Of a DNA stretch of 8,790 bases, positions 1 through 7,323 are shown one piece after another; position 1 is the first letter of the stretch, and every line of letters begins with the position of its first letter. The position numbers and the translations under genes were made by a program. Source of the DNA: Balneolaceae bacterium. GTDB taxonomy: Bacteria > Bacteroidota > Rhodothermia > Balneolales > Balneolaceae. Below the pieces are notes generated by a model. That model was given only the letters and a program-made list of their open reading frames with translations, ran no database searches and was not told the DNA's origin. The DNA lies in the NCBI GenBank assembly GCA_007123985.1, contig SLGA01000223.1, positions 1-8,790 on the forward strand, given 5' to 3'.

Positions 1-2
1 AC

Positions 3-72
3 CTTGAAAGCCTTCACAGCCACGATGCAGTAAGCCGTATCTGTAAAGGGCTCCCAAATGGATTACGATAAA
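3..72 (+). CDS. Possible C-terminal tail of an unidentified plus-strand gene (partial, runs off left edge)
   Basis: A frame is open from the left edge to a TAA at 70-72 and would encode 22 residues containing LHSHDAVSRICKGLPNGL, which has the look of an amphipathic C-terminal helix. I do not recognise the family. The only structural support is that the stop falls just before the hairpin at 80-105, which would then sit between two convergent genes. Another plus frame closes at 31-33, and 22 open codons is well within chance, so this is a weak call. Confidence 0.2.
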
Positions 73-79
73 ATTTAAT

Positions 80-105
80 CGAAGCCCTTTTAATCGAGGG
101 CTTCG
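80..105 (-). terminator. Stem-loop at the end of kgd, probable intrinsic terminator
   Basis: The arms CGAAGCCCT (80-88) and AGGGCTTCG (97-105) are perfectly complementary over 9 bp, with an 8-base loop at 89-96. The kgd stop codon (90-92 on the minus strand) lies in the loop, so the last codons form part of the stem. Reading on the minus strand, the stem is followed by ATTAAATTTTAT, an AT-rich but interrupted U-tract. On the plus strand no T-run follows, so termination is better supported for kgd than for any gene entering from the left. Confidence 0.5.
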
Positions 106-3100
106 TTAATAAGACGCTGCTGCTCCGCATCGTGTATTTTTTTCTGTCCGGCAGCAGGTGATGCGGATGACTGTCGGCCCGCATAACGTAGTTTTTGCCC
201 TTTCCCGAGCAGTTCTGTAAGTCTTGGCATAACGTATGTCCAACTACCCATATTTTTTGGCTCTTCCTGGCACCAAACAATTTCTTTTACATGCTTAAAC
301 TCAGATAAATAGTTTTTCACGTCTTTATCGGGCATAGGATAGAGCATTTCCATTCTTGTGACAGCAACATTCCCGCGCCCTTTTTCTTCTCGCTCTTTTA
401 AGAGATCGTAATAAACTTTACCGGAACAAATCACAATTCTGTCGATTGCTTTCGGATCATCCACATTTTCATCGGTGATGAACGGGCTGAATTTACCGTT
501 TGCGAGTTCCTCTACATTACAAACTGCCTGTGGGTGCCGTAATAAACTTTTCGGAGACATAATTATCAATGGCATTTTTTTCTCCTGAAGCGATTGTTTG
601 CGCAATAAGTGGAAATATTGAGCCGGCGAGGTTAGGTTGGCGACCTGAATATTATCTTCTGCACAGAGCTGCAAAAAGCGTTCAAGTCTGGCTGAAGAGT
701 GTTCAGGGCCCTGGCCTTCGTAACCGTGCGGGAGAGTCATAACAAGGGCTGATTTTTGCCCCCACTTTGCCTCTGATGACGAAATAAACTGATCAATGAT
801 GATTTGTGCTCCGTTTGCGAAATCACCAAACTGTGCTTCCCAGATCACAAGCGCATCCAGCTTTGCAGCAGAATATCCAAATTCAAAACCCAGGGCGGCA
901 AATTCGCTCAAGTGGCTATTATAAGGGTAAAATGGCCCTTGTTCTTCCTGCAGATTGTTCAACGGAATAAAACGCTGGCTTGTTTGTGTACCATGAAGAA
1001 CAGCGTGCCTGTGAGAAAAAGTACCTCGTTCTACATCCTGGCCTGTAAGCCGCACAGTTCTGCCGCTTTTAAGCAACGAACCGAATGCAAGTGCTTCTGC
1101 AAAACCCCAATCTATTTTGTTTTCATTTTTTTCAACAATTTCAGCTCTTTTTGCAAGTTGTCTCAAAAGTTTTGGATTTGCATCAAAATCTTTGGGAACG
1201 GTATTTAGTTTTATAGCTATTTCGTTTAATTCTTCAACAGAATAGGTTGTATCAGGGAACTCGGCTCTCTCTTTCTGTTTCTCTTCAGTTCGATTGAGCA
1301 TCTTATCTGTCACTTCAAGTGCCGGAGAACTTTTTGCATCTTCGAATGCCTGTTGTAAAAGCTCTTCGAATTCATCAAAAATAATTTGGGTTTCCTCTTC
1401 TGTAAATTCACCTTTTCTTAAGAGCTCTTTTACATAGATATCGCGTACTGTGGAGTGATTATCAATCTCTTTATACATACCTGGTTGTGTAAATGCAGGC
1501 TCATCTCCTTCATTATGGCCGTGTTTTCTATAGCATATCAGATCAATTACTACGTCTTTTCCGAATTTTTGCCGGTAATCAATCGCAAGGTTCATGGCAT
1601 GTACAGCAGCCTCAGGATCGTCTCCATTTACATGGAAGATTGGTGCAAGGATCATTTTAGCAAGGTCTGAGGCGTATTCAGTGGACCGTGCATCTTTGGG
1701 CAGTGTTGTGAAACCAATCTGATTGTTGATGATTATGTGAATTGTCCCACCAGTTTCATACCCTCTCAACTGTGATAAATTCAATGTTTCAGCAACCACA
1801 CCCTGGCCCGCAAAAGCTGCATCACCATGCATGAGCACCGGTACAATTTTCTTCTTTGAATCTTCACCTTCATAATGATCCTGACTTGCTCTTGCAGCAC
1901 CTTCAACTACCGGGTTTACCGCTTCAAGGTGACTTGGGTTTGGAAGGAGTTCAAGCTCAATTTCTTTTCCTGATCGGGTTTTATAGAAACCTTTTGAGCC
2001 AAGGTGATATTTAACATCACCCGATCCCTGAATGGTATCCGGGTTAATATTTCCTTCAAAATCAGCAAACACTTTTCGATAAGGTTTATTCATAATATTC
2101 ACGAGAATATTCAGGCGCCCCCGATGTGCCATGCCAAGGAAAAATTTTTCAGCTTCACTCTTTCCGGCACGTTCAATCAAAAAATGCATCATTGGGATGA
2201 GTGTTTCTGCACCTTCAAGCGAAAACCTTTTATGGCCGATATATTTTCTATGCAGGAATTGCTCGAAAGCCATTGCCTGATTGAGCTTGTGCAGAATCTC
2301 TTTCCTATCTTCTTTATCTAAATCCGGGGTGTTCGTGGTGGCCTCCATCATCTCTCGTAACCACTTTCTCTCATTCAGATCGAGTAGATGTTTATATTCG
2401 GCACCAATTTTTCCACAATACGTATTTCTGAGAAGCTGGATGATATCGCGGAGTTTGGCTGTTTTTTTTCCGCCAAGCCCGTCACAGAAAAATTCCCGGT
2501 CAAGATCCCATAAGGTAAGTCCGTAATACTCGAGATCAAGTTCCGGGCTTCTGCCGGGTTCACTTCCGAGTGGATCAAGATTTGCAGTAACATGGCCACG
2601 CATTCGGTACATGTTGATGAGGCGCCAAACAGAAATAGCTCTTCTGTCCTGTTCCAGAGTGTTGCCCCTGCCACTTAGCAAACCTTCATATTTATCTTCT
2701 CCATATGGGAAAGGCTCGTATGGAATGTCAAGGTCTGTAAATATTCCGTGGTAGAAATCTTCCTCTCCATTCAAAAGGGAGTGAATTTTTTGCAGGAACA
2801 TACCCGATTCCGCACCCTGAATAATACGATGATCATACGTACAGGTAACGGTCATTACTTTGCTTACGCCGAGCTGGTTCAGAACATCCTGCGCCATCGA
2901 TTGAAACTCTGCCGGATAATTTATGGCACCGGTTGCAATTATGGCACCCTGTCCCTTCATTAATCGTGGTACGGATGAAACAGTACCAATTGTGCCCGGA
3001 TTGGTGATACTTATAGTTGTTTTCTGAAAATCAGAAATTTCCAACTTTCCATTTCTCGCTTTATTGATCAGTTCAGCGTAAGCATGGAGAAATTCACTGA

Positions 3101-3716
3101 AATTCATCTTGTCTACACCTTTAATATTTGGTACAACAAGATTTCTGGAGCCGTCTCGGCTTTCGAGATCAACGGCAATTCCAAGATTCACACTTCCGGG
3201 TACTACTTTATAGGGAGTATTATCCCGGTTTATGTAGTAAGAATTGATGCCGGGAAACTCTTTCAGTGCTGTTATTACGGCCCAGGCAATAAGATGGGTG
3301 AATGATGCTTTTGGTTGCCCGTTTCTCAGTAAGTGTGTGTTAATAATGGCGCGGTCTTCCGTCATCATTTTAACGGGAAGTACCCTAAGTGATGTGGCTG
3401 TTGGTACATAGATACTCTCATCCATGTTCTCAACAATCTTTGAAGCCACACCTTTTATTTTCTGAAGTTCAGCACCATCAGGTATAGAAATTTCTTCTTT
3501 CTGCTTCTTCTCTTTTGCAGGTTCTTCAACCGGTTTTTGCGGAGTGGGGTCTTTTTTTTCTTGCCGGTTTTCAGGTACTTCAGGCTCTTTGCCATTCAGT
3601 TCATCAAAGTATTTTTTCCAATGATTGGGAACTGTTTCCGGGTTTTCTTGATATTGCTTATAAAGTTCTTCTACTAATGCTGAATTTGGTCCAAAAACGG
3701 CTTCAAGTGATTTCAA
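90..3716 (-). CDS. kgd: Multifunctional 2-oxoglutarate dehydrogenase, E2 succinyltransferase-E1 fusion (Kgd/OdhA type)
   Basis: This 1208-residue cytosolic enzyme is predicted to decarboxylate 2-oxoglutarate with thiamine diphosphate (E1) and pass the succinyl group through an E2 acyltransferase domain, a TCA-cycle step. Residues 1-40 match the short N-terminal E1 helix (FGPNSALVEELY). A Pro/Glu/Lys-rich linker spans about 41-95. An E2 catalytic domain covers about 95-325 and carries the active-site motif DHRIIQG (D295, H296). The E1 domain runs from about 360 to the end: MAHRGRLN with H531, the ThDP-binding GDA (D632) to NNQ (N664-N665), the conserved E938 region, and the C-terminal RYAGR/SASPA signature. 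The length is close to mycobacterial Kgd (about 1230). No lipoyl domain is present, and no lpd, sucB or aceF gene is in the window. The start is TTG at 3714-3716. An in-frame TAA lies six codons upstream and no earlier start exists, and no clear Shine-Dalgarno is visible. The fusion call is firm; the exact reaction balance (dehydrogenase or decarboxylase) is not decidable from sequence. Confidence 0.95.
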   Translation of the reverse strand: MKSLEAVFGPNSALVEELYKQYQENPETVPNHWKKYFDELNGKEPEVPENRQEKKDPTPQKPVEEPAKEKKQKEEISIPDGAELQKIKGVASKIVENMDESIYVPTATSLRVLPVKMMTEDRAIINTHLLRNGQPKASFTHLIAWAVITALKEFPGINSYYINRDNTPYKVVPGSVNLGIAVDLESRDGSRNLVVPNIKGVDKMNFSEFLHAYAELINKARNGKLEISDFQKTTISITNPGTIGTVSSVPRLMKGQGAIIATGAINYPAEFQSMAQDVLNQLGVSKVMTVTCTYDHRIIQGAESGMFLQKIHSLLNGEEDFYHGIFTDLDIPYEPFPYGEDKYEGLLSGRGNTLEQDRRAISVWRLINMYRMRGHVTANLDPLGSEPGRSPELDLEYYGLTLWDLDREFFCDGLGGKKTAKLRDIIQLLRNTYCGKIGAEYKHLLDLNERKWLREMMEATTNTPDLDKEDRKEILHKLNQAMAFEQFLHRKYIGHKRFSLEGAETLIPMMHFLIERAGKSEAEKFFLGMAHRGRLNILVNIMNKPYRKVFADFEGNINPDTIQGSGDVKYHLGSKGFYKTRSGKEIELELLPNPSHLEAVNPVVEGAARASQDHYEGEDSKKKIVPVLMHGDAAFAGQGVVAETLNLSQLRGYETGGTIHIIINNQIGFTTLPKDARSTEYASDLAKMILAPIFHVNGDDPEAAVHAMNLAIDYRQKFGKDVVIDLICYRKHGHNEGDEPAFTQPGMYKEIDNHSTVRDIYVKELLRKGEFTEEETQIIFDEFEELLQQAFEDAKSSPALEVTDKMLNRTEEKQKERAEFPDTTYSVEELNEIAIKLNTVPKDFDANPKLLRQLAKRAEIVEKNENKIDWGFAEALAFGSLLKSGRTVRLTGQDVERGTFSHRHAVLHGTQTSQRFIPLNNLQEEQGPFYPYNSHLSEFAALGFEFGYSAAKLDALVIWEAQFGDFANGAQIIIDQFISSSEAKWGQKSALVMTLPHGYEGQGPEHSSARLERFLQLCAEDNIQVANLTSPAQYFHLLRKQSLQEKKMPLIIMSPKSLLRHPQAVCNVEELANGKFSPFITDENVDDPKAIDRIVICSGKVYYDLLKEREEKGRGNVAVTRMEMLYPMPDKDVKNYLSEFKHVKEIVWCQEEPKNMGSWTYVMPRLTELLGKGQKLRYAGRQSSASPAAGQKKIHDAEQQRLINEALD

Positions 3717-4018
3717 AACAGTACGGTCTACTTATTTAAATGTGCAATTTAGAGTCTGTCAGGTGTTGCCTTGACATAATGGTAAACATCTTACAAAAAT
3801 ATCACTTTTTCAGGCAATAAACCTGATTTAAAGCTAACCAATATTGATGAAAATTTCGATTTGAATAACAAGCCGGATTCCTGCATTCATACCAAATTAA
3901 TGTTTATCTCGGGTGTTGCATTGGTTATATTTTCACTCCCATTTTTAATAAGGTTAGTTGTTGGATTGAAAAGCAAAAAATTATCGAAACTGGCCAAAAA
4001 TCATCTTAAATACATTTC
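3717..4018. other. Divergent intergenic region between kgd and pepF
   Basis: About 300 AT-rich bases separate the two divergent starts and must hold promoters for both directions. I see an imperfect inverted repeat at 3757-3776 and a small hairpin at 3810-3826 (TCAGG/CCTGA around a 7-base loop). A plus-strand frame is open from 3786 to 4049. Its first usable starts are TTG at 3861 and ATG at 3900, and from ATG 3900 it would give a 49-residue peptide with one hydrophobic segment and a basic tail. It overlaps the pepF start by 31 bases and has no ribosome-binding site, so I do not call it a gene. A plus-strand promoter-like pair TTGGTT (3921-3926), 17 bases, TTTAAT (3944-3949) lies 70 bases before pepF. 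None of these is proven. Confidence 0.6.
3757..3776. promoter_or_regulatory. Imperfect inverted repeat, candidate operator in the divergent promoter region
   Basis: TGTCAGG (3757-3763) and CCTTGACA (3769-3776) form a 7-bp inverted repeat around a TGTTG centre, with one unpaired T (3771). The right arm includes a perfect TTGACA (3771-3776), a possible -35 box for plus-strand transcription, although no good -10 follows at 16-18 bases. It lies about 40 bases upstream of the kgd start, a reasonable position for a regulator site. Short inverted repeats of this size are common by chance. Confidence 0.25.
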
Positions 4019-5821
4019 ATGGAAACGAAGAAGTCAGAAAAACGGATAAGCGGCGCTGAAAATATTGTTTGGGATCTTTCAGATCTTTACAAATCTCCGG
4101 ATGACAATCAACTGGAAGCCGACAAAGACGAACTGTTGATGAGAGCACAAAAATTTAGTGAAATCTACAGAGGGAGAGTTTCAGAGTTGAGCGCGGCTGA
4201 GTTTTCAGATGCAATGAGGGAGTACGAGATGATTATACAGCAGGCACATAAAATCGGAGCGTATTCTCATTTAATTTGGTCAGTAAATACGGAAGATCCA
4301 GCACTCGGAAAACTGTTGCAGGAAGCGAGTGAATTGGGATCAGAAGTGAGCCAGATTCTTGTATTTTTTGATGTTGAATGGCTCCAAATGGATGAAGATA
4401 ATGCAACCGCAATTATCGAGTCAACATCTCTAAGTGGATGGAAGCACTATCTGGAGGTATCGCGGAGGTACAAAGACCATACATTATCTGAAGATGCAGA
4501 AAAAATAATGAGTGCAAAATCGGTAACCGGTAGAGCTGCATGGAACAGGTACTTCGATGAAACAATAGGTGCTGCCCGTTTTGAATTCGAAGGTGATAAA
4601 CTGCCCGAACAAGAGGTGCTAAGTAAACTTCACAGCCCTGACAGAGATATTCGTAAAAAAGCTCATGAATCGCTGACTAAAGGCTTTAAAGATCATGCTC
4701 GGTCTCTCACATTTATTTTCAACACCATTCTGGCAGATAAATATACAAACGATCGCCTTCGTAATTACAATAACTGGATCGATTCAAGAAATCTTGCAAA
4801 TCAAACTGACCGAGAATCAGTTGATGCACTGATTAACGCAGTTACCGGTAAATATCATCTGGTTCAAAGGTATTATAATCTGAAGAAAAAGTTACTAGGC
4901 TACGATGAGCTTTTCGATTTCGACCGCTATGCACCACTGGCTAAAACCAGTAAGATTATTCAATGGGACGAAGCAAAGGAGATGGTGCTGGATTCGTTTG
5001 GAGAATTTCATCCTCAAATGGCTGAAATTGCCGCAAAATTCTTTCATAACAACTGGATTGATGCAGCTATAAAACCCGGTAAACGGGGAGGGGCTTATTC
5101 AGCAAGTACTGTTACCAGTGTACATCCATACGTTTTTATGAATTACGACGGCCAGTTGCGCGATGTGCAAACTCTGGCCCATGAATTAGGGCACGGAGTT
5201 CATCAATATGCGGCCCGGGTTCAGGGAGAGTTGCAATCATCAACTCCGCTAACAACTGCAGAAACGGCCTCTGTTTTTGGAGAAATGCTCGTTTTTAATA
5301 AACTGATGAACAATCTTGATGATGATAAAGAGAAACTTGCTCTGCTTATCAGCAAGATTGATGATACTATTGCTACAGTTTTTCGTCAGATTTCAATGAA
5401 CAGGTTCGAAGATAAAATTCACACAGCGAGAAGGGAACAGGGAGAGCTTACGAAAGAGCAATTTTCCATGCTTTGGTACGAAACCCAACACGATCTTTAT
5501 GGTGATTCAATAACACTTACAGAAGAGTACAAAATGTGGTGGTGCTACATTCCTCATTTCTTGCACACACCCGGTTATGTATATGCATATGCATTTGGCG
5601 AACTGCTGGTTCTGGCACTTTATGATGCGTATAAAAATAACGGCATCGAAAATTTTGAAGAGAAATATCTGGAGCTCCTGAAGGCTGGCGGTTCTGATTG
5701 GCCTCACCACTTAATAGGGCGGCTGGATATGGATATAACAAATCCCGGATTCTGGGAAAACGGATTATCACTCTTTGAAACGATGATTAGTGATGCAGAA
5801 AAGTTGGCGGCGTCACTTTAA
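4019..5821 (+). CDS. pepF: M3-family oligoendopeptidase (PepF-like zinc metallopeptidase)
   Basis: The 600-residue length is typical of M3B oligoendopeptidases, which cut short peptides in the cytoplasm as part of peptide recycling. The zinc site is intact: HELGH at residues 388-392 (H388, E389, H392), followed by the third ligand in TAETASVFGE (E415), 23 residues after the second histidine as expected for the clan. The C-terminal segment HTPGYVYAYAFG (from H516) has the conserved substrate-side tyrosines (Y520, Y522, Y524) and glycine. No signal peptide or membrane helix is visible, in keeping with a cytosolic enzyme. The N-terminal half is the helical domain that restricts access to peptides. 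The ATG at 4019 is the first in the frame to give the usual start (acidic WDLSDLY motif near residue 19-25). No clear Shine-Dalgarno is seen. It is the first gene of a likely operon with the two genes downstream. Exact PepF subgroup and substrate length are not determinable here. Confidence 0.93.
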   Translation: METKKSEKRISGAENIVWDLSDLYKSPDDNQLEADKDELLMRAQKFSEIYRGRVSELSAAEFSDAMREYEMIIQQAHKIGAYSHLIWSVNTEDPALGKLLQEASELGSEVSQILVFFDVEWLQMDEDNATAIIESTSLSGWKHYLEVSRRYKDHTLSEDAEKIMSAKSVTGRAAWNRYFDETIGAARFEFEGDKLPEQEVLSKLHSPDRDIRKKAHESLTKGFKDHARSLTFIFNTILADKYTNDRLRNYNNWIDSRNLANQTDRESVDALINAVTGKYHLVQRYYNLKKKLLGYDELFDFDRYAPLAKTSKIIQWDEAKEMVLDSFGEFHPQMAEIAAKFFHNNWIDAAIKPGKRGGAYSASTVTSVHPYVFMNYDGQLRDVQTLAHELGHGVHQYAARVQGELQSSTPLTTAETASVFGEMLVFNKLMNNLDDDKEKLALLISKIDDTIATVFRQISMNRFEDKIHTARREQGELTKEQFSMLWYETQHDLYGDSITLTEEYKMWWCYIPHFLHTPGYVYAYAFGELLVLALYDAYKNNGIENFEEKYLELLKAGGSDWPHHLIGRLDMDITNPGFWENGLSLFETMISDAEKLAASL

Positions 5822-5860
5822 AATTCTACTTTCTTAGGATAGCCTGAAATTCAACGATTT

Positions 5861-7318
5861 ATGAATACAAAACGAGAAGAAAAAGCACTATATGAGTTCA
5901 AGCATATCATGGATGATCTGCTGCAGCTGCTTGGTAAATCAACCCATGCAAAAACCGGATATCTATACTGGGTAAACAGGTCAAGAAATCAATTTGTGCT
6001 GGAAACGACCTACACCGTGATGCCAAATGTAATGTTTCAGGACAGAATTCAATTTGAAAAGTTTTTTCTTAATAAGTACACAGATCTTGATCAGGAATTG
6101 CAGTTAACCATCGGTAAAGATCTTGACAAGGCAGATTTGCTGCACTATTTCGAGAACACACCGATCAAACATTTGACACTGATTCCATTCATTAACAATG
6201 GTGAAACGGTAGCAATTACGGTACTCGAAACTACTGAAAAGCTCCTTTTGAGTGATTTCGGTGATACGATTTCGGCTTATAAAAATGCACATGTTAATGT
6301 TTTAAATACCTACCTGGAGCTTACCGATTTGTACCAGGAGGAGACCCGTTGGGCCGGATATGATGATTCACTTAAGCGAATGATTAACGAGAGGGAGAAT
6401 ATTTCGGTGATCAATCAGATGGTGGATGAAATGCAGAAAATCCTGCCAACAGGTGGAATCAGTGTGGCAATGAGAGGTATGGAGACCTGGGTTACGGTTT
6501 TACGATCAGATAATTCGTACTCCTCTCCAACGCTCGGTTTGATGGTTGAAGAGAAATCGATGGCCTATGATGCACTCCAGAAGGGGGATACCCTCTTTTC
6601 GATTCATTTTAATCAGAACCCCAAAAGAGTTTCCACATCCGAAGCGGGTACAGAAGGTGCCACACTGGCAATACCTCTGCTGATAAATGAAAGAAGACAT
6701 GCTGTGGTACTGGCTTACGATACAAATCCGCTCTCGTTCTCAGAAACCATTAAGCATCAGCTTAAAAACCTGGTTTATATGGCTTCCCTTGCTGTAAAGG
6801 CAAATATTGGCAGTCATCAGGCCGATAAAATTATCTTCACAACGGAGTACGGAAATTTTACGAGGGATCTTTGGGAACTCACCATCAAAAAACAGCTAAA
6901 ACGCCCGTATAGAAAAAATGAAAAGGTCTGGTTTGGTTTGATTGGACTTGAGAATTTATCCGAAATTCGGTCAAGATTTCGGCTCGATGATCTCAAAAAA
7001 CTTCAGCGAATTCTTGTAAAAGCACTCAATCCATCGAGGCTTGGATACAACGGTCTGATCGGCTTTCATAGTGATTATGTGTATGCATATGTATTTATTG
7101 GGATTGATGAAAGCCATCATGACAGATGGCTGAAAACCAATATTCATGACCTGGCGAACAAACTCGATCTGCAGGATGAACGGGATGTAGAAGTGAAAAT
7201 AAAAGCCGGATATGTAGAGTTGATTGGAAATGATCTTACAGTTGATGAAGTGATTGATGATGCAAAACAGGCACTAAGTGAAGCACTGAGGGGCAGTAAA
7301 AAAACCGTAAATTATTGA
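5861..7318 (+). CDS. GAF-GAF protein with degenerate GGDEF-like C-terminal domain (function unknown)
   Basis: I do not recognise a named family for this 485-residue soluble protein. Residues about 10-155 and 175-320 each have the alternating strand/helix pattern of GAF sensor domains (for example HLTLIPFINNGETVAITVLE and ATLAIPLLINERRHAVVLAY). Residues about 355-480 follow the GGDEF fold in order: the opening strand WFGLIGLENLSEI (357-369) with a following helix, the hairpin GFHSDYVYAYVF (401-412), and the end segment AGYVELIG then a helix like the usual ADxALY region. The key positions are changed: the expected LDxD metal site reads IGLE (G362, E364), the base-contacting Asn is Arg, and GGDEF reads HSDYV (403-407). 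Cyclic-di-GMP synthesis is therefore very unlikely; a binding or regulatory role is inference. No membrane segment is present. It starts 39 bases after pepF (ATG, poor ribosome site) and ends beside the deoB start, suggesting co-transcription. Confidence 0.75.
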   Translation: MNTKREEKALYEFKHIMDDLLQLLGKSTHAKTGYLYWVNRSRNQFVLETTYTVMPNVMFQDRIQFEKFFLNKYTDLDQELQLTIGKDLDKADLLHYFENTPIKHLTLIPFINNGETVAITVLETTEKLLLSDFGDTISAYKNAHVNVLNTYLELTDLYQEETRWAGYDDSLKRMINERENISVINQMVDEMQKILPTGGISVAMRGMETWVTVLRSDNSYSSPTLGLMVEEKSMAYDALQKGDTLFSIHFNQNPKRVSTSEAGTEGATLAIPLLINERRHAVVLAYDTNPLSFSETIKHQLKNLVYMASLAVKANIGSHQADKIIFTTEYGNFTRDLWELTIKKQLKRPYRKNEKVWFGLIGLENLSEIRSRFRLDDLKKLQRILVKALNPSRLGYNGLIGFHSDYVYAYVFIGIDESHHDRWLKTNIHDLANKLDLQDERDVEVKIKAGYVELIGNDLTVDEVIDDAKQALSEALRGSKKTVNY

Positions 7319-7323
7319 GATAC

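Noticed and set aside
14..280. Minus-strand frame of 88 codons overlapping the end of kgd
   Set aside because: It lies out of frame within the conserved C-terminus of kgd, and its translation resembles no family I know.
804..1208. Plus-strand frame of 134 codons antisense to kgd
   Set aside because: It is rich in Cys and Phe, as expected for an antisense reading of a coding gene, and kgd coding across the same bases is certain.
2004..2526. Two overlapping plus-strand frames antisense to kgd
   Set aside because: They are shadows of conserved E1 sequence and have no ribosome site or recognisable motif.
5574..5599. The same YVYAY peptide and similar bases occur in pepF (near 5576) and in the GAF protein (near 7076), suggesting a duplicated segment
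   Set aside because: The match is only about eight codons in unrelated folds, in both cases a beta strand or helix with its own family explanation, so it is most likely chance.
5507..5771. Minus-strand frames antisense to the C-terminus of pepF
   Set aside because: The plus-strand reading contains the conserved M3 tyrosine segment, and the antisense peptides look random.
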